DNA from: Nitrospiraceae bacterium
Lineage (GTDB): Bacteria; Nitrospirota; Thermodesulfovibrionia; UBA6902
Length of the DNA: 45,936 nucleotides
Direction of reading: 5' to 3'
NCBI GenBank assembly: GCA_003599275.1
Contig: QZJG01000062.1
Coordinates: forward strand, 1 to 45,936
The translations under genes and the position numbers were made by a program. This document shows positions 17,384 through 26,749 of this stretch, in pieces; the stretch's first letter is position 1; each line of letters starts with the position of its first letter. The notes under the pieces are model-generated. The model was not told the DNA's origin, ran no database searches, and saw only the letters and a program-made list of their open reading frames with translations.

Positions 17384-19222
17384 TTGTATAAAAGCATAGT
17401 CATATGGGTTTTGTTCGGCTTGATGATGATCCTGGTCTTCAATCTTCTGGAGACTTCCAAGCCAGACGAAGAGATGGTCTTTTCCGACTTCATAACGAAG
17501 CTGCAGCAGGATGAAATTGCTGAAGTAACAATAAAAAAACCTGAAAATCTGATCGTCGGGACATTGAAAAGCGGCGCGAAATTCAAGACTTATTCGCCGG
17601 ACTATCCCGACCTCATTAGAGACCTTCGGGAAAAGAGTGTAAGGATTTCCGCGAAACCGGACCATACGCCGTGGTACATGAATATCCTCTTGAATTTCGG
17701 CCCTGTCATACTTCTCGTCTTCCTCTGGGTATTTTTCATGAGGCAGATGCAGACCGGCGGCAACAAGGCCCTGTCCTTCGGCAGGAGCAGGGCAAAGCTT
17801 GTTTCTGAAAAAGGGATAAAGATCACTTTTGCCGACGTTGCGGGTATTGAAGAGGCAAAGGAAGAGGTGCAGGAGATAATCGCATTCCTGAAAGACCCTC
17901 AGAGGTTCCAGAAGCTGGGCGGTAAAATTCCGAAGGGCGTTATGCTCGTCGGCCCTCCCGGTTCGGGCAAGACCCTGCTTGCGAGGGCGATTGCAGGTGA
18001 GGCCGGGGTGCCGTTTTTCTCCATCAGCGGCTCCGACTTCGTCGAGATGTTTGTAGGAGTGGGCGCATCGAGAGTGCGCGATCTTTTCGACCAGGCGAAG
18101 AAAAGCTCTCCCTGCATTATTTTTATTGATGAAATAGACGCGGTAGGCCGTCACAGGGGGGCGGGACTCGGCGGCGGACATGATGAACGGGAACAAACAT
18201 TAAATCAATTGCTGGTCGAGCTTGACGGTTTTGACCCGAACGAAGGTATCATCGTACTCGCTTCCACAAACAGGCCTGATGTGCTGGACCCCGCGCTGCT
18301 GCGGCCCGGCAGGTTTGACAGACAGGTCGTGGTCCCCCATCCGGACGTTAAAGGGAGGCTTGAGATAATAAAGGTCCACATCAAAAAGATACCCCTTGAT
18401 GAAAATGTGAACCTCGAAGTGTTAGCGCGCGGGACACCGGGTTTTTCAGGTGCGGACCTTGCCAATCTGATTAACGAAGCGGCCCTTCATGCGGCCAGGC
18501 AGTCCAAGACCAAGGTGGAAATGAGAGACTTCGAGAACGCAAAAGACAAGGTCATGATGGGCAAGGAGAGAAAGAGCATGATCCTGTCCGAAGAAGAAAA
18601 GAACAACACCGCGCACCACGAGGCGGGACATGCCCTCGTAGCAAAACTGACACCGGGGACGGACCCGCTGCATAAAGTCAGCATCATCCCGCGCGGCATG
18701 GCGCTTGGCATTACCATGCAGCTTCCCATAGACGACAAATATACCTATTCGAGGGGATACATTATGAGCACACTTGCGGTCCTGATGGGCGGACGGGCTG
18801 CGGAAGAGATTGCTCTCGGGCACATGACTACCGGGGCAGGCAATGACCTTCAGAGGGCCACCGACCTTGCAAGAAAGATGATTTGCGAATGGGGGATGAG
18901 CGACAAGCTCGGCCCGCTGACTTTCGGGAAGCGGGAGGAGCAGATATTTCTGGGCAAAGAGATCACCAGGCATAAGGATTATTCCGAGAAGACGGCTGAA
19001 GAGATAGATGACGAAGTGAAGGTCATAATTACTGAAAGGTATGCATACGCAAAACACCTTCTCCTTGATAACAAGGTGACCCTTTTGAGGCTCGCTCAGG
19101 CGCTGCTCGAAAAGGAGACCCTCGATGCGCCCGAGTTGGACGCCATCATTCAGGGCACAAACGGTGATATGCCGAAGACAGAGGCAGCGCAGGAAATTGA
19201 TGTTGCTTCGGAAACAGCGTAG
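17384..19222 (+). CDS. ftsH: ATP-dependent zinc metalloprotease FtsH
   Basis: It is 612 aa from a TTG at 17384 preceded by GGAGGG. Two membrane segments (about 5-20 and 103-121) flank a periplasmic domain. The AAA module has Walker A GPPGSGKT (about 195-202), Walker [13 protein letters not shown] and the second region of homology with RPGRFDRQV. The protease zinc motif is HEAGH (about 413-417). FtsH is a membrane hexamer that removes misassembled membrane proteins and regulatory proteins. folP follows after two bases, so the two are co-transcribed, a frequent pairing in bacteria. Confidence 0.97.
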   Translation: MYKSIVIWVLFGLMMILVFNLLETSKPDEEMVFSDFITKLQQDEIAEVTIKKPENLIVGTLKSGAKFKTYSPDYPDLIRDLREKSVRISAKPDHTPWYMNILLNFGPVILLVFLWVFFMRQMQTGGNKALSFGRSRAKLVSEKGIKITFADVAGIEEAKEEVQEIIAFLKDPQRFQKLGGKIPKGVMLVGPPGSGKTLLARAIAGEAGVPFFSISGSDFVEMFVGVGASRVRDLFDQAKKSSPCIIFIDEIDAVGRHRGAGLGGGHDEREQTLNQLLVELDGFDPNEGIIVLASTNRPDVLDPALLRPGRFDRQVVVPHPDVKGRLEIIKVHIKKIPLDENVNLEVLARGTPGFSGADLANLINEAALHAARQSKTKVEMRDFENAKDKVMMGKERKSMILSEEEKNNTAHHEAGHALVAKLTPGTDPLHKVSIIPRGMALGITMQLPIDDKYTYSRGYIMSTLAVLMGGRAAEEIALGHMTTGAGNDLQRATDLARKMICEWGMSDKLGPLTFGKREEQIFLGKEITRHKDYSEKTAEEIDDEVKVIITERYAYAKHLLLDNKVTLLRLAQALLEKETLDAPELDAIIQGTNGDMPKTEAAQEIDVASETA

Positions 19223-19224
19223 TA

Positions 19225-20073
19225 TTGAAACTCATCTGGAAAGATTACTGCTTCGACTTTTCCCAACGCACTTATGTTATGGGGATCCTCAACGTCACCC
19301 CTGACTCTTTCTCCGACGGCGGAAAATTTTTCAGCAAAGACCATGCCGTTAAGCAGGCACTTGGAATGGAGGAAGAAGGAGCGGACATAATCGATATAGG
19401 GGGGGAATCGACAAGACCTGGCGCTGAGAAGATTTCGGTCAAAGAAGAGATCAAGCGTATCGTCCCTGTTATCGGGGCGCTTGCAACAAAAACAAACATT
19501 CCCATATCCGTTGACACATATAAATCAGAGGTTGCAAAGGCCGCGCTCTCGGCAGGGGCCTCCATGGTAAACGACATAAGCGGTCTCAGATTCGACAAGA
19601 AAATGTCTCGTGTTGTGGCGGAAAACAGGGTCCCGGTAGTAATCATGCATATAAAAGGCACTCCACGAAATATGCAGAAGGCCCCGGCTTATACTGCGCT
19701 TGTTCCCGAGATAATGGATTATTTACGGGAGGGGATTGAGCTGGCCCGTAATGCAGGGGTCCCGGACGATAAAATTATCATTGACCCCGGGATCGGCTTT
19801 GGAAAAACCGTCGGGCATAACCTTGAGCTCATCAAACGTCTGAACGAGTTTGCCGGTTTTGAAAAACCGGTCCTTCTGGGCCCTTCGAGGAAATCCTTTA
19901 TCGGTAAAATACTCGGTGATTTGCCTGTTGAGGAAAGGCTTGAGGGGACCGCGGCAGCCATTGCCGTCGGGATATTCAACGGCGCGAATATTATAAGGGT
20001 CCATGATGTGAAGGAAATGGCGCAAGTGGCAAAGGTTGCGGATGCGATAAGGAGAGGTGTTGAAAACACCTAA
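19225..20073 (+). CDS. folP: Dihydropteroate synthase
   Basis: It is 282 aa from a TTG at 19225, two bases after the ftsH stop. It condenses hydroxymethyldihydropterin pyrophosphate with p-aminobenzoate in folate synthesis, the step blocked by sulfonamides. Motifs: MGILNVTPDSFSDGG (about 19-33), DIGGESTRPGA (about 57-67), SVDTYK, MVNDISG, IDPGIGFGKT (about 187-196), GPSRKSFIG (about 219-227) and IRVHDV near the end. All expected TIM-barrel loops are present, and length is normal. Confidence 0.97.
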   Translation: MKLIWKDYCFDFSQRTYVMGILNVTPDSFSDGGKFFSKDHAVKQALGMEEEGADIIDIGGESTRPGAEKISVKEEIKRIVPVIGALATKTNIPISVDTYKSEVAKAALSAGASMVNDISGLRFDKKMSRVVAENRVPVVIMHIKGTPRNMQKAPAYTALVPEIMDYLREGIELARNAGVPDDKIIIDPGIGFGKTVGHNLELIKRLNEFAGFEKPVLLGPSRKSFIGKILGDLPVEERLEGTAAAIAVGIFNGANIIRVHDVKEMAQVAKVADAIRRGVENT

Positions 20074-20587
20074 ATTGAGCGATTCTTTTTTATCACTCCG
20101 GTCAGAGATTCGTACCGAACTTGTCCGGAATCTTCCCCTCTAATAAGAGGGGTTAGGGGTGTGTTTTTTCTCAACATCCCCCTGTATCCTCTCTTCCCCA
20201 CTCATTAACCTAAAAACGGCAGTTAGCCACAGAGCACACGGAGAACACAGAGATAAAAGAATTCATATTCAAAAACTTACTCACATTATTACATCTGTTT
20301 TGATTTCCCCTGAAAGGGGAAAGGTCTTTATGTCTTAACATATTGACTTTCAAGCCTTTCTCTGTGAACTCTGTGGCTCAATTGCTTTTTTTAGGATTAA
20401 GAAAATTTAAACAACTATTAAAGTTTTCTTAATATTGTCCGATACATAATTTACGAAGGAAAAGGCAATAATCGGAAAGTGTATTCCGAAGAATTAACAG
20501 TCTTACGGAAGGAGGGGGATAGTTGCTCTGAATCCGGCAATAAATGTATTGCATGTAAAAATAACCTTATTACAAGGAGGTAAGGAA
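20074..20587. other. Gene-free interval rich in repeats between folP and the pseudopilin
   Basis: It contains three separable repeats. One is a hairpin CCCCTCT-AATA-AGAGGGG (20135-20152), which may end folP transcription. The second, 20212-20280, has an inverted copy at 34447-34506. The third is CCCCTGAAAGGGG near 20309. No supported ORF is present. The last 70 bases carry the leader of the pilin gene with AAGGAGG at its start. Confidence 0.7.
20212..20280 (+). repeat. Dispersed intergenic repeat, copy A
   Basis: AAAAACGGCAGTTAGCCACA to CAAAAACTTAC matches the reverse complement of 34447-34506, apart from a 9-base gap and a few substitutions. It contains no ORF. A weaker relative ends at about 2686. 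Confidence 0.85.
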
Positions 20588-21181
20588 ATGAAGTCGAAGG
20601 TCAAAAAAACAAAGAGTAAGAAGTGGAATAATGAAGGGGGTTTTACTCTCGTTGAAATTGCTATTGTGATGGTTATCATCGGTCTGCTGTTAGGAGCAGT
20701 ATTAAAAGGACAGGAGATGATCAATAATGCAAAGATCAAAAACCTCGCCAGCCAGTATAATAGCATTGTGGCGGCAGTGTACAGTTATCAGGACAAGTAC
20801 GGGGCTTTCCCCGGTGATGATAACCGGGCTACCAGCCGCTTTTGGGCAACAGGCACCTGTGCGACTGCTGTCGGGAATGGTGATGGATACATTTACGAAT
20901 ATTATCGTGCTGCCCAGCATTTAGCCTGTGCAGGGTTGATCAAAGGAAGCTACAATGGAACATCTGATTTTATGAGGCATACGTATGGCGGCAATGTAAT
21001 TGTTTATTATGAAACCATTGCGGGGCGAACCGGAAATGACGTACGATTTTACAACTTGCTTCCGGAAAATGCTCAGGCTTTGGACCTTCAGTTAGATGAT
21101 GGTGTTTATAACACTGGCACTTGCAGGGCAACTGCTGCATACACGGGAACAACTCCACTAAACTTTGGTTGTTTCTTCTAA
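20588..21181 (+). CDS. Type IV pilin-like/pseudopilin protein
   Basis: It is 197 aa from the ATG at 20588 with AAGGAGG seven bases upstream; an in-frame ATG at 20549 is less likely. A short, lysine-rich leader ends at GG before FTLVEIAIVMVIIGLLLG, the prepilin-peptidase site with Glu at mature position 5. A hydrophobic helix and a globular domain with KYGAFPGDDN follow, as in type II secretion pseudopilins and small pilins. Four cysteines in the C-terminal part could form disulfides. It is a lone gene without assembly ATPase or peptidase nearby, so it must use machinery encoded elsewhere. Confidence 0.85.
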   Translation: MKSKVKKTKSKKWNNEGGFTLVEIAIVMVIIGLLLGAVLKGQEMINNAKIKNLASQYNSIVAAVYSYQDKYGAFPGDDNRATSRFWATGTCATAVGNGDGYIYEYYRAAQHLACAGLIKGSYNGTSDFMRHTYGGNVIVYYETIAGRTGNDVRFYNLLPENAQALDLQLDDGVYNTGTCRATAAYTGTTPLNFGCFF

Positions 21182-21211
21182 TAATCCTGTGATGAAGAAA
21201 ACCGTGGAACA

Positions 21212-21250
21212 CTTAAGAAAGGGAGGCGACAGCCTCCCTTTCTTAAGTTG
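21212..21250 (+). terminator. Strong hairpin terminator after the pilin gene
   Basis: A perfect 16-bp stem (CTTAAGAAAGGGAGGC and its complement) encloses loop GACA. The 3' arm includes TTTCTT rather than a long T-run, and the hairpin can act in both directions. Confidence 0.8.
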
Positions 21251-21285
21251 ATAACAGACATCTGCCTGATATCCTCCATACTTCA

Positions 21286-21477
21286 ATGAATAGATTTTTA
21301 CTGTTCAGACTGATCGGCTTTCTTGGCGCAGTACTGGTATTAGCCGGATATTACCTGTTCTGGATATCTCCTGATACGGAAATAGTGACGGTAATCAGAA
21401 GAACAAGGGCTGCTATACTCGTCAATTTAATCGGGACGTTAATGATTATATTTTATCTTTATAAGAGGCAGTCTTGA
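21286..21477 (+). CDS. Small two-helix membrane protein, unknown function
   Basis: It is 63 aa with hydrophobic segments at about 8-27 and 41-59 joined by a basic loop (IRRTRAA). It starts right after the pilin terminator. No good ribosome site precedes the ATG, and I do not recognise a family. The clear two-helix pattern with positive-inside loop makes coding plausible. Confidence 0.5.
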   Translation: MNRFLLFRLIGFLGAVLVLAGYYLFWISPDTEIVTVIRRTRAAILVNLIGTLMIIFYLYKRQS

Positions 21478-21539
21478 AGGCAGAGTTAAGAGTTGTGAGT
21501 TAAGAGTTACTAAGACATACGTTAATAAAGCCTCATAGC

Positions 21540-21615
21540 GTCATTCCCGCTTGTCGGGAATCTTTCTTTTATAACTCATATTCTTGCAAGAGGATTCCGG
21601 ACAAGCCGGAATGAC
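21540..21615. repeat. REP-like palindromic repeat, copy 1
   Basis: GTCATTCCCGCTTGTCGGG at the left and CCGGACAAGCCGGAATGAC at the right form an inverted pair around an AT-rich centre. A related element lies at 34309-34381. Confidence 0.8.
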
Positions 21616-21723
21616 GGTTTAGATACCTCGCATCTCCGTGACCGGTCATTGAAATTATGACCCGTTAAGGATAGAATAACGGAAGTTTTGATTCCCGGCG
21701 TTAATATACATGGAGGCGCGACA

Positions 21724-22470
21724 ATGTCATCTCTTTCCCTGAAAGAACTTAAACCGTTTGCAGCCGGAATTGTGAAACCATTCCTTGAGGACGTTTTAAG
21801 CAAGTACGGCGATGGAATCCACTCTGTCCACATCACCGGCACTTCGATCACTGACGACTTCAATGAAAAGACCTCGGACGTCAATTCGGTAATCGTGTTG
21901 AAGGAGATGGACATAAAGTTCCTCGATCTGCTGTCGGTCCTCGGGAAAAAGTACGGCAAACACAGGGTCGCAGCTCCGCTTATAATGACCCCCCAATACA
22001 TAAGGACATCTCTCGACGTGTTCCCCGTTGAATTTCTGAATTTCAAACTTATTCATTCGACCGTGTATGGTGAGGACATTTTCAAAGGCCTCGAAATCAA
22101 CCGGATGGATTTAAGGCGGCAGTGCGAGCGGGAGTTGAAAGTCAAACTCATCTCATTGAGGCAGGGATACATTTCATCTCTGGGCGACAGGAAGATACTG
22201 GCAGAAGGCCTCGCCAAATCCATTACAGACTACATGCCTCTTTTTCGCGGCATAATAATTTTATCAGGCAAACAGCCGCCGGTAAGACAGGACGAGGTGA
22301 TTAATTCCCTCTCTGAAGCGGCAGATATAAACACCGGCGTTTTTGCGCAGGCACTCGGCCTGAAACGGGACAAGATTAAACTTCCCCTGAATGAGCTACA
22401 TACCATTTTTGAAAATTACTATGCGGCCACCGAAAAACTGGAAAGAATAATTGATGCAATCAAAGCATAG
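21724..22470 (+). CDS. Nucleotidyltransferase-fold protein, probably non-catalytic
   Basis: It is 248 aa from the ATG at 21724, with GGAGG seven bases upstream. The N-terminal part has GTSITDDFNEKTSDVNSVIVL, aligning with the G-S...DxD segment of nucleotidyltransferases, but the second acidic residue appears as Asn, so catalysis is doubtful. The C-terminal half is helical, as in HEPN-like or substrate domains. Its end overlaps the TPM-domain gene by 17 bp, so they share an operon with lemA. Its role is unknown. Confidence 0.65.
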   Translation: MSSLSLKELKPFAAGIVKPFLEDVLSKYGDGIHSVHITGTSITDDFNEKTSDVNSVIVLKEMDIKFLDLLSVLGKKYGKHRVAAPLIMTPQYIRTSLDVFPVEFLNFKLIHSTVYGEDIFKGLEINRMDLRRQCERELKVKLISLRQGYISSLGDRKILAEGLAKSITDYMPLFRGIIILSGKQPPVRQDEVINSLSEAADINTGVFAQALGLKRDKIKLPLNELHTIFENYYAATEKLERIIDAIKA

Positions 22471-23254
22471 GCCCTTATTTTTTGCCTTACCGGCAGTCTT
22501 CCTTTGCCTGATAGCAGTCACTCTTTTTGCTGAAATTGCCATTCCCGGCAGACCGCTGAATCATGTAGTCGACCTTGCCGGTATTATCAATGATGATGCA
22601 GAGGCGGACCTGAACAGATACCTCCTGGAGCTTGAGCAGAAGACTACAGCTCAATTTGTCGTATTGACCATCAACAGTCTTGAAGGCGGGGCCATTGAGG
22701 ATTTCTCTATTAATATTGCCCACGATAAATGGAAACTGGGGCAGAAGGGAAAAGACAACGGGGGCCTTCTTCTCGTCTCCCTTGAGGACAGAAAGTACAG
22801 GTTCGAGACGGGCTACGGCCTTGAGGGCATACTCCCGGACAGCCTGTCAGGGAGCATCGGGAGACAATATCTGGTGCCGTATTTCAGGCAGGGAGATTAT
22901 TCTACCGGAATATCTGCGGCTGTGCTGGCTGTCATTAATGTTATCGCGTCGGATGCGGGGGTAGAGATAACAGGGATGCCGAAGCTGCGAATGCGCTCAT
23001 ATCCATCCGGCAGCCCGGAACGCGGGAAGCCTTCCGTTCTGAACATGATTTTTGTTATATTCTTTTTCGCCGGGCTGGTGTATCTCTTTATAAAACATCC
23101 CCGTCTTCTGCTTTTTCTTCTGGTGATGAACATGATGGGAGGAGGAAGGAGAGGCGGCTGGGGCGGCGGTGGAGGTTTTGGCGGGGGCGGCGGCAGTTTC
23201 GGTGGTGGAGGCGGAGGCGGCTTCGGAGGCGGCGGGTCTTCCGGAAGCTGGTAA
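22454..23254 (+). CDS. TPM-domain (YgcG/TLP18.3-like) membrane protein with glycine-rich tail
   Basis: It is 266 aa from the ATG at 22454 (a TTG lies just before). An N-terminal signal or anchor is followed by the TPM domain: VVDLAGIINDDAEADLNRYL, then GLLLVSLEDRKYRFETGYGLEG and a late RQGDYSTGI. A membrane helix near 200-220 precedes a basic patch and a tail made almost wholly of Gly with Phe/Trp/Ser. This family often sits with lemA, as here. Members have been linked to membrane stress and, in plants, photosystem repair; the activity in bacteria is unsettled. Confidence 0.88.
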   Translation: MQSKHRPLFFALPAVFLCLIAVTLFAEIAIPGRPLNHVVDLAGIINDDAEADLNRYLLELEQKTTAQFVVLTINSLEGGAIEDFSINIAHDKWKLGQKGKDNGGLLLVSLEDRKYRFETGYGLEGILPDSLSGSIGRQYLVPYFRQGDYSTGISAAVLAVINVIASDAGVEITGMPKLRMRSYPSGSPERGKPSVLNMIFVIFFFAGLVYLFIKHPRLLLFLLVMNMMGGGRRGGWGGGGGFGGGGGSFGGGGGGGFGGGGSSGSW

Positions 23255-23319
23255 TAAGGCGCTTTATTGGTGTCAGGTGTCGGTTTAAAAACAGAAACAA
23301 AATATCTTAAGGAGGTTTC

Positions 23320-23895
23320 ATGTCAAAGGGATTAAAAATCACACTTATAGTTTTGGGGGTCTTACTTGTTATCGGGTTGGTGCTCGGCAAATGGATAATC
23401 GGCGGGTATAACGGAGTGATCTCAATGGACGAGCAGGTCAAGGCGCAGTGGGCCCAGGTCGAAAACCAGTTAAAGAGAAGATACGACCTTATCCCGAATC
23501 TTGTGGAAACAGTTAAGGGATACGCATCTCACGAAAAAGAGATATTCGAGCATATCGCTGATGCAAGGACAAAATACTTTCAGGCAAATACGGTCAAAGA
23601 CAAGATAGAGGCATCCACCCGGCTTGAGGGGGCATTGTCCAGGCTGCTTTTATTGCAGGAGAACTACCCTCAGCTTAAGGCCAATGAGTCTTTTCTGAAA
23701 CTTCAGGACAGCCTCGAAGGCACGGAAAACAGAATTGCGGTCGAGAGGAAGAGATACAACGAGACCGTGCAGGTATTGAATACATTCATAAGGACGGTCT
23801 TCGGGAGATTTTTTGCGTCTCTGGCAGGCATATCGAGCGCGGAATATTACGAGATACCCGATGCTGAGAAGGAAGCGCCGAAGGTGAAGTTTTAG
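23320..23895 (+). CDS. lemA: LemA family protein
   Basis: It is 191 aa with TTAAGGAGG seven bases before the ATG. One N-terminal membrane helix (about 6-24) precedes a helical-bundle domain with YNGVISMDEQVKAQWAQVENQLKRRYDLIPNLVETVKGY, diagnostic for LemA. SLEGTENRIAVERKRYNETVQVLN follows near the end. The function is poorly known; pairing with a TPM-domain gene is the common arrangement and suggests a shared envelope role. Confidence 0.93.
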   Translation: MSKGLKITLIVLGVLLVIGLVLGKWIIGGYNGVISMDEQVKAQWAQVENQLKRRYDLIPNLVETVKGYASHEKEIFEHIADARTKYFQANTVKDKIEASTRLEGALSRLLLLQENYPQLKANESFLKLQDSLEGTENRIAVERKRYNETVQVLNTFIRTVFGRFFASLAGISSAEYYEIPDAEKEAPKVKF

Positions 23896-23900
23896 TGTTT

Positions 23901-23953
23901 GGGGGGTGCAAGGCAGTCTCGGAAATCCTGGTCCGACCGCCTTTCACCCTCCA
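23901..23953. terminator. Possible bidirectional terminator between lemA and the selenoprotein gene
   Basis: GGGGTGCAAGGC can pair imperfectly with GCCTTTCACCCT across a 25-base loop between convergent genes. T-runs are weak. Confidence 0.35.
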
Positions 23954-23967
23954 GTTAAAAAGACGTA

Positions 23968-24327
23968 TTACAATTTCCCGATAATCTGCCTGGCGCTTAT
24001 AAGCTGCCCGGTAAAGTCTTCAGGGGTGAAATGGCCCACGATCCGGTAGAGCTCATCGCCGTTTGCATCGAGAATAAAGATCGTAGGCGTTGTGAATATG
24101 CCGAACCGGCTGAACTGTTCCGAGTCCCTGCCTGATTCATATTTGACAGTGACGAAGTGTTCCGTGATATATTTCTGCACGTCCGGATTTGGAAACGTAA
24201 CTGTTTCCATTCTCATGCACGCATCTCAGGTAGGGCTGAAAAAATCGAGCAGGACCAATTTGTCTTCTTTGCCCGCCTTCTCCAGCGCCTCGCTCAGGTT
24301 TTTTCCCCATTTAATATTATCTGTCAT
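23968..24327 (-). CDS. Thioredoxin-like selenoprotein with UxxC motif (TGA read as selenocysteine)
   Basis: The gene runs 119 residues from the ATG at 24327, which has AGGAGGG seven bases upstream, to a stop at 23968. One in-frame TGA lies at 24228-24226 (residue 34). Reading through gives LVLLDFFSPT-U-DAC-MRMETV: a thioredoxin beta strand followed by U34-D-A-C37 where CxxC belongs. The rest is a normal thioredoxin fold with cis-proline in TTPTIFILD (P81). Similarity continues on both sides of TGA, and the conventional start after it (M38) would discard the active site and lack a ribosome site. A hairpin 17 bases past the TGA fits a bacterial SECIS. Likely role: reduced thiol/selenol redox chemistry in the cytosol, since no signal peptide is present. 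SelB and tRNA-Sec must lie elsewhere. Confidence 0.85.
24191..24208 (-). promoter_or_regulatory. SECIS-like hairpin for selenocysteine insertion
   Basis: On the coding strand GGAAAC-AGTTAC-GTTTCC forms a perfect six-pair stem. The apical loop begins 23 bases after the TGA and has G as its second base, within the known spacing and loop rule for bacterial SECIS elements. It lies in the coding sequence, as bacterial SECIS must. Confidence 0.75.
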
Positions 24328-24450
24328 AATCACCCTCCTGTCTTTATGGTTGGACTTTATTTTAAATTAACTGTCAATCGGCTATATTTAGTATAAGGAA
24401 CAGAAAAAAAAATTATCAATAAAAATTGCCTGACAAAAAAGGAGAACCAG

Positions 24451-25530
24451 ATGCAATCTGTAAAAAGAAGGTCCCAGAAGGCAGGGCTCTCGCCCGGCAC
24501 GGCCGTCCATGTCGGTGAACAAAAGATCGAGAAGGTCAAAATTACTGTTATCGATTACGATCAGGACAACTATGAAGTCCGGGAAATGCAGGCTGTTGAA
24601 CAGTGCATGCCTTACAGGCTGAAGCCGACAATTACGTGGATCAATATCGAGGGGCTGCACGAGGCCTCGAAAATAGAGGAGGTCAGTAAATGTTTTGACC
24701 TTCACCCTCTTACAATCGAAGATATATTAAATACGGAGCAGAGGCCGAAGATCGAGTTTTTCGACAATTATATTTTCTTTGTCATGAAGATGCTTTCATT
24801 CGATGAACAAAAAAGGACCTTGAATGTGGAACAGGTAAGCCTGGTCCTCGCTGAAAACAAAGTTATAACATTTCAGGAAATCGGGGGCGACGTTTTTGAT
24901 GCGGTGAGGAACAGGATAAAGAACACTAAGGCAAATATAAGGAAAGTCGGGGCTGATTATCTCGCATATGCCCTCATGGATGCCGTAGTCGATGAATATT
25001 TCGAAATCCTCGAAAAGACCGGCGATATAATTGAAGAGCTGGAAGATAAACTGCTGAAGCGTCCGTCCCAGGATGTCCTTCACGAGATACACGGCATCAA
25101 AAGACAGACAATCTTTTTGCGAAGGGCTGTCTGGCCTTTGCGGGAGGTCATAAGCGGTCTGGAGCGCGAGGGCACGAGTTTAATCAAGGGCACCACCCGT
25201 ATATATCTCAGAGATCTTCATGATCACACTGTCCAGGTCATCGATGCGATCGAGACTTTCAGGGAAATGATATCGGGGATGCTCGATATTTACCTCTCAA
25301 GCATAAGCAACGGGATGAATGAGGTGATGAAGGTGCTTACGATCTTTGCATCGATATTTATCCCGATGACGCTTGTCTCCGGGATTTACGGCATGAATTT
25401 CAATAACGAAAGAAGCCCGTTCAACATGCCTGAGCTCAACTGGTATTTAGGTTATCCCTTTGCTTTGGGGTTAATGCTGATCATTGCTATAGCGATGCTG
25501 TTCTTTTTCAGAAAGAAGAGATGGTTATAA
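24451..25530 (+). CDS. corA: CorA-type magnesium/cobalt channel
   Basis: It is 359 aa with AAAGGAG ahead of the ATG. A long cytosolic N-terminal domain (TITWINIEGL, then FDLHPLTIEDILNTEQRPKIE) is followed by two C-terminal membrane helices with the selectivity signature YGMNF between them. CorA is a pentameric Mg2+ (also Co2+/Ni2+) channel gated by cytosolic Mg2+. The basic C-terminus RKKRWL is usual. The gene overlaps convergent rlmI by 6 bp. Confidence 0.95.
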   Translation: MQSVKRRSQKAGLSPGTAVHVGEQKIEKVKITVIDYDQDNYEVREMQAVEQCMPYRLKPTITWINIEGLHEASKIEEVSKCFDLHPLTIEDILNTEQRPKIEFFDNYIFFVMKMLSFDEQKRTLNVEQVSLVLAENKVITFQEIGGDVFDAVRNRIKNTKANIRKVGADYLAYALMDAVVDEYFEILEKTGDIIEELEDKLLKRPSQDVLHEIHGIKRQTIFLRRAVWPLREVISGLEREGTSLIKGTTRIYLRDLHDHTVQVIDAIETFREMISGMLDIYLSSISNGMNEVMKVLTIFASIFIPMTLVSGIYGMNFNNERSPFNMPELNWYLGYPFALGLMLIIAIAMLFFFRKKRWL

Positions 25531-26703
25531 CACGCTTGTAATAAAACACTTCAGATATTCCCCCTCAAGAAAAGGCGCAAGCTCCGCATGGTCGATGCCG
25601 TGGATGTATGTTTCGAGTATCCGGACGGACCTCCCCGTTTTTCCGCCTGCTTCAACGAGCATGTAACGGAAATCCTGCAATGATAAATGCGCCGAGCAGG
25701 AGCACGTTATAAGGACGCCTTTTTCAGGCAGCAGACTGAGCGCCGCCTCATTTATATTTTTATACCCGATTAAACCTTCATTTATCTTCCGCCTGTCTTT
25801 AATAAAGGCCGGAGGGTCAAGGATTATGAGGTCGAATTTTCTGTCATGGGTATTTTTCAGATACTTCTTTACGTCCTCACATACAAATTCGCACTTGTCC
25901 GGATCCAGATTGTTTATTCTGATGTTCTCTTTCGCCAGCTCCAGGGCCGGGGAAGACGTGTCAACAGCCGTGACCTTTTGCGCCCCTCCTGCAAGGGCGT
26001 AAACCGTAAAACCGCCCGTGTACGAAAAACAGTTCAGCGCTGTTTTGTCCTTTGCATATTTCAAAAGGGCGCGGCGTTTATCACGCTGGTCGAGATAGAA
26101 GCCCGTCTTTTGCCCGTGTTTGACATCCACAAGAAATTTAAACCCGTTTTCCTTTATCGTTATCAATTCGGGGACAGCGCCGTACAGCAGGCCTGATTGG
26201 GCCTCCAGTCCCTCGATCTTCCGTGAAGGAATATCAGACCTTTCGTATATGCCCCCGGGCTTCATCGTCTCCAACAGCGCCGCGACAATGTTTTCTTTCC
26301 ACGATTCAATCCCGCGAGTATGGCACTGCAGGACCAGACAGTCGCCGTATTTGTCTACGATCAGCCCCGGCAGAAAATCGTTCTCGCCGTTTATCAGCCT
26401 GTACGAATCGGTCTCTCCGCTCTCAACATACTTTTGTCTTGTTTCGCGGGCACACTCTATTCTTTTTACAAAGAATTCCCTGTTTGTCTCTTCTTTTTCA
26501 TCGTGGCCCCAGATGCGGACGGCGATTTGCGAATAGGAATTAAAATAGCCGCTCGCCATATAAACGTCCCTTTCATTGACCAGCCTCACCGGGGTCCCGG
26601 GTTGCAGGTTGTCGGGTATGTTCTCCAGCGCCCCTGAGAAGACCCACGGGTGTCGGTTTTTTACGGGACCGCTTCTTCGTTGCAGAATTTTAAGGGTAAT
26701 CAT
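25525..26703 (-). CDS. rlmI: 23S rRNA (cytosine-C5) methyltransferase RlmI-like
   Basis: It is 392 aa. An N-terminal PUA domain (KNRHPWVFSGALENI, about 15-29) is followed by an RFM-type domain and a SAM-binding Rossmann fold: ALNCFSYTGGFTVYA (motif I), VDTSSPAL, then DLIILDPPAF (motif IV) and ITCSCSAHLS (motif VI) with the catalytic Cys. RlmI methylates C1962 of E. coli 23S rRNA; the match is at family level. It diverges from the tetR gene, sharing a 90-bp upstream region. Confidence 0.9.
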   Translation of the reverse strand: MITLKILQRRSGPVKNRHPWVFSGALENIPDNLQPGTPVRLVNERDVYMASGYFNSYSQIAVRIWGHDEKEETNREFFVKRIECARETRQKYVESGETDSYRLINGENDFLPGLIVDKYGDCLVLQCHTRGIESWKENIVAALLETMKPGGIYERSDIPSRKIEGLEAQSGLLYGAVPELITIKENGFKFLVDVKHGQKTGFYLDQRDKRRALLKYAKDKTALNCFSYTGGFTVYALAGGAQKVTAVDTSSPALELAKENIRINNLDPDKCEFVCEDVKKYLKNTHDRKFDLIILDPPAFIKDRRKINEGLIGYKNINEAALSLLPEKGVLITCSCSAHLSLQDFRYMLVEAGGKTGRSVRILETYIHGIDHAELAPFLEGEYLKCFITSVL

Positions 26704-26749
26704 CAGCAGTGATTATATCTTATGAAGCATAAAAGAGGCGAGGCCGTCA

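Noticed and set aside
20500..20587. Sigma-54 promoter for the pilin gene
   Set aside because: GG and GC doublets are present but never ten bases apart as the -24/-12 element requires.
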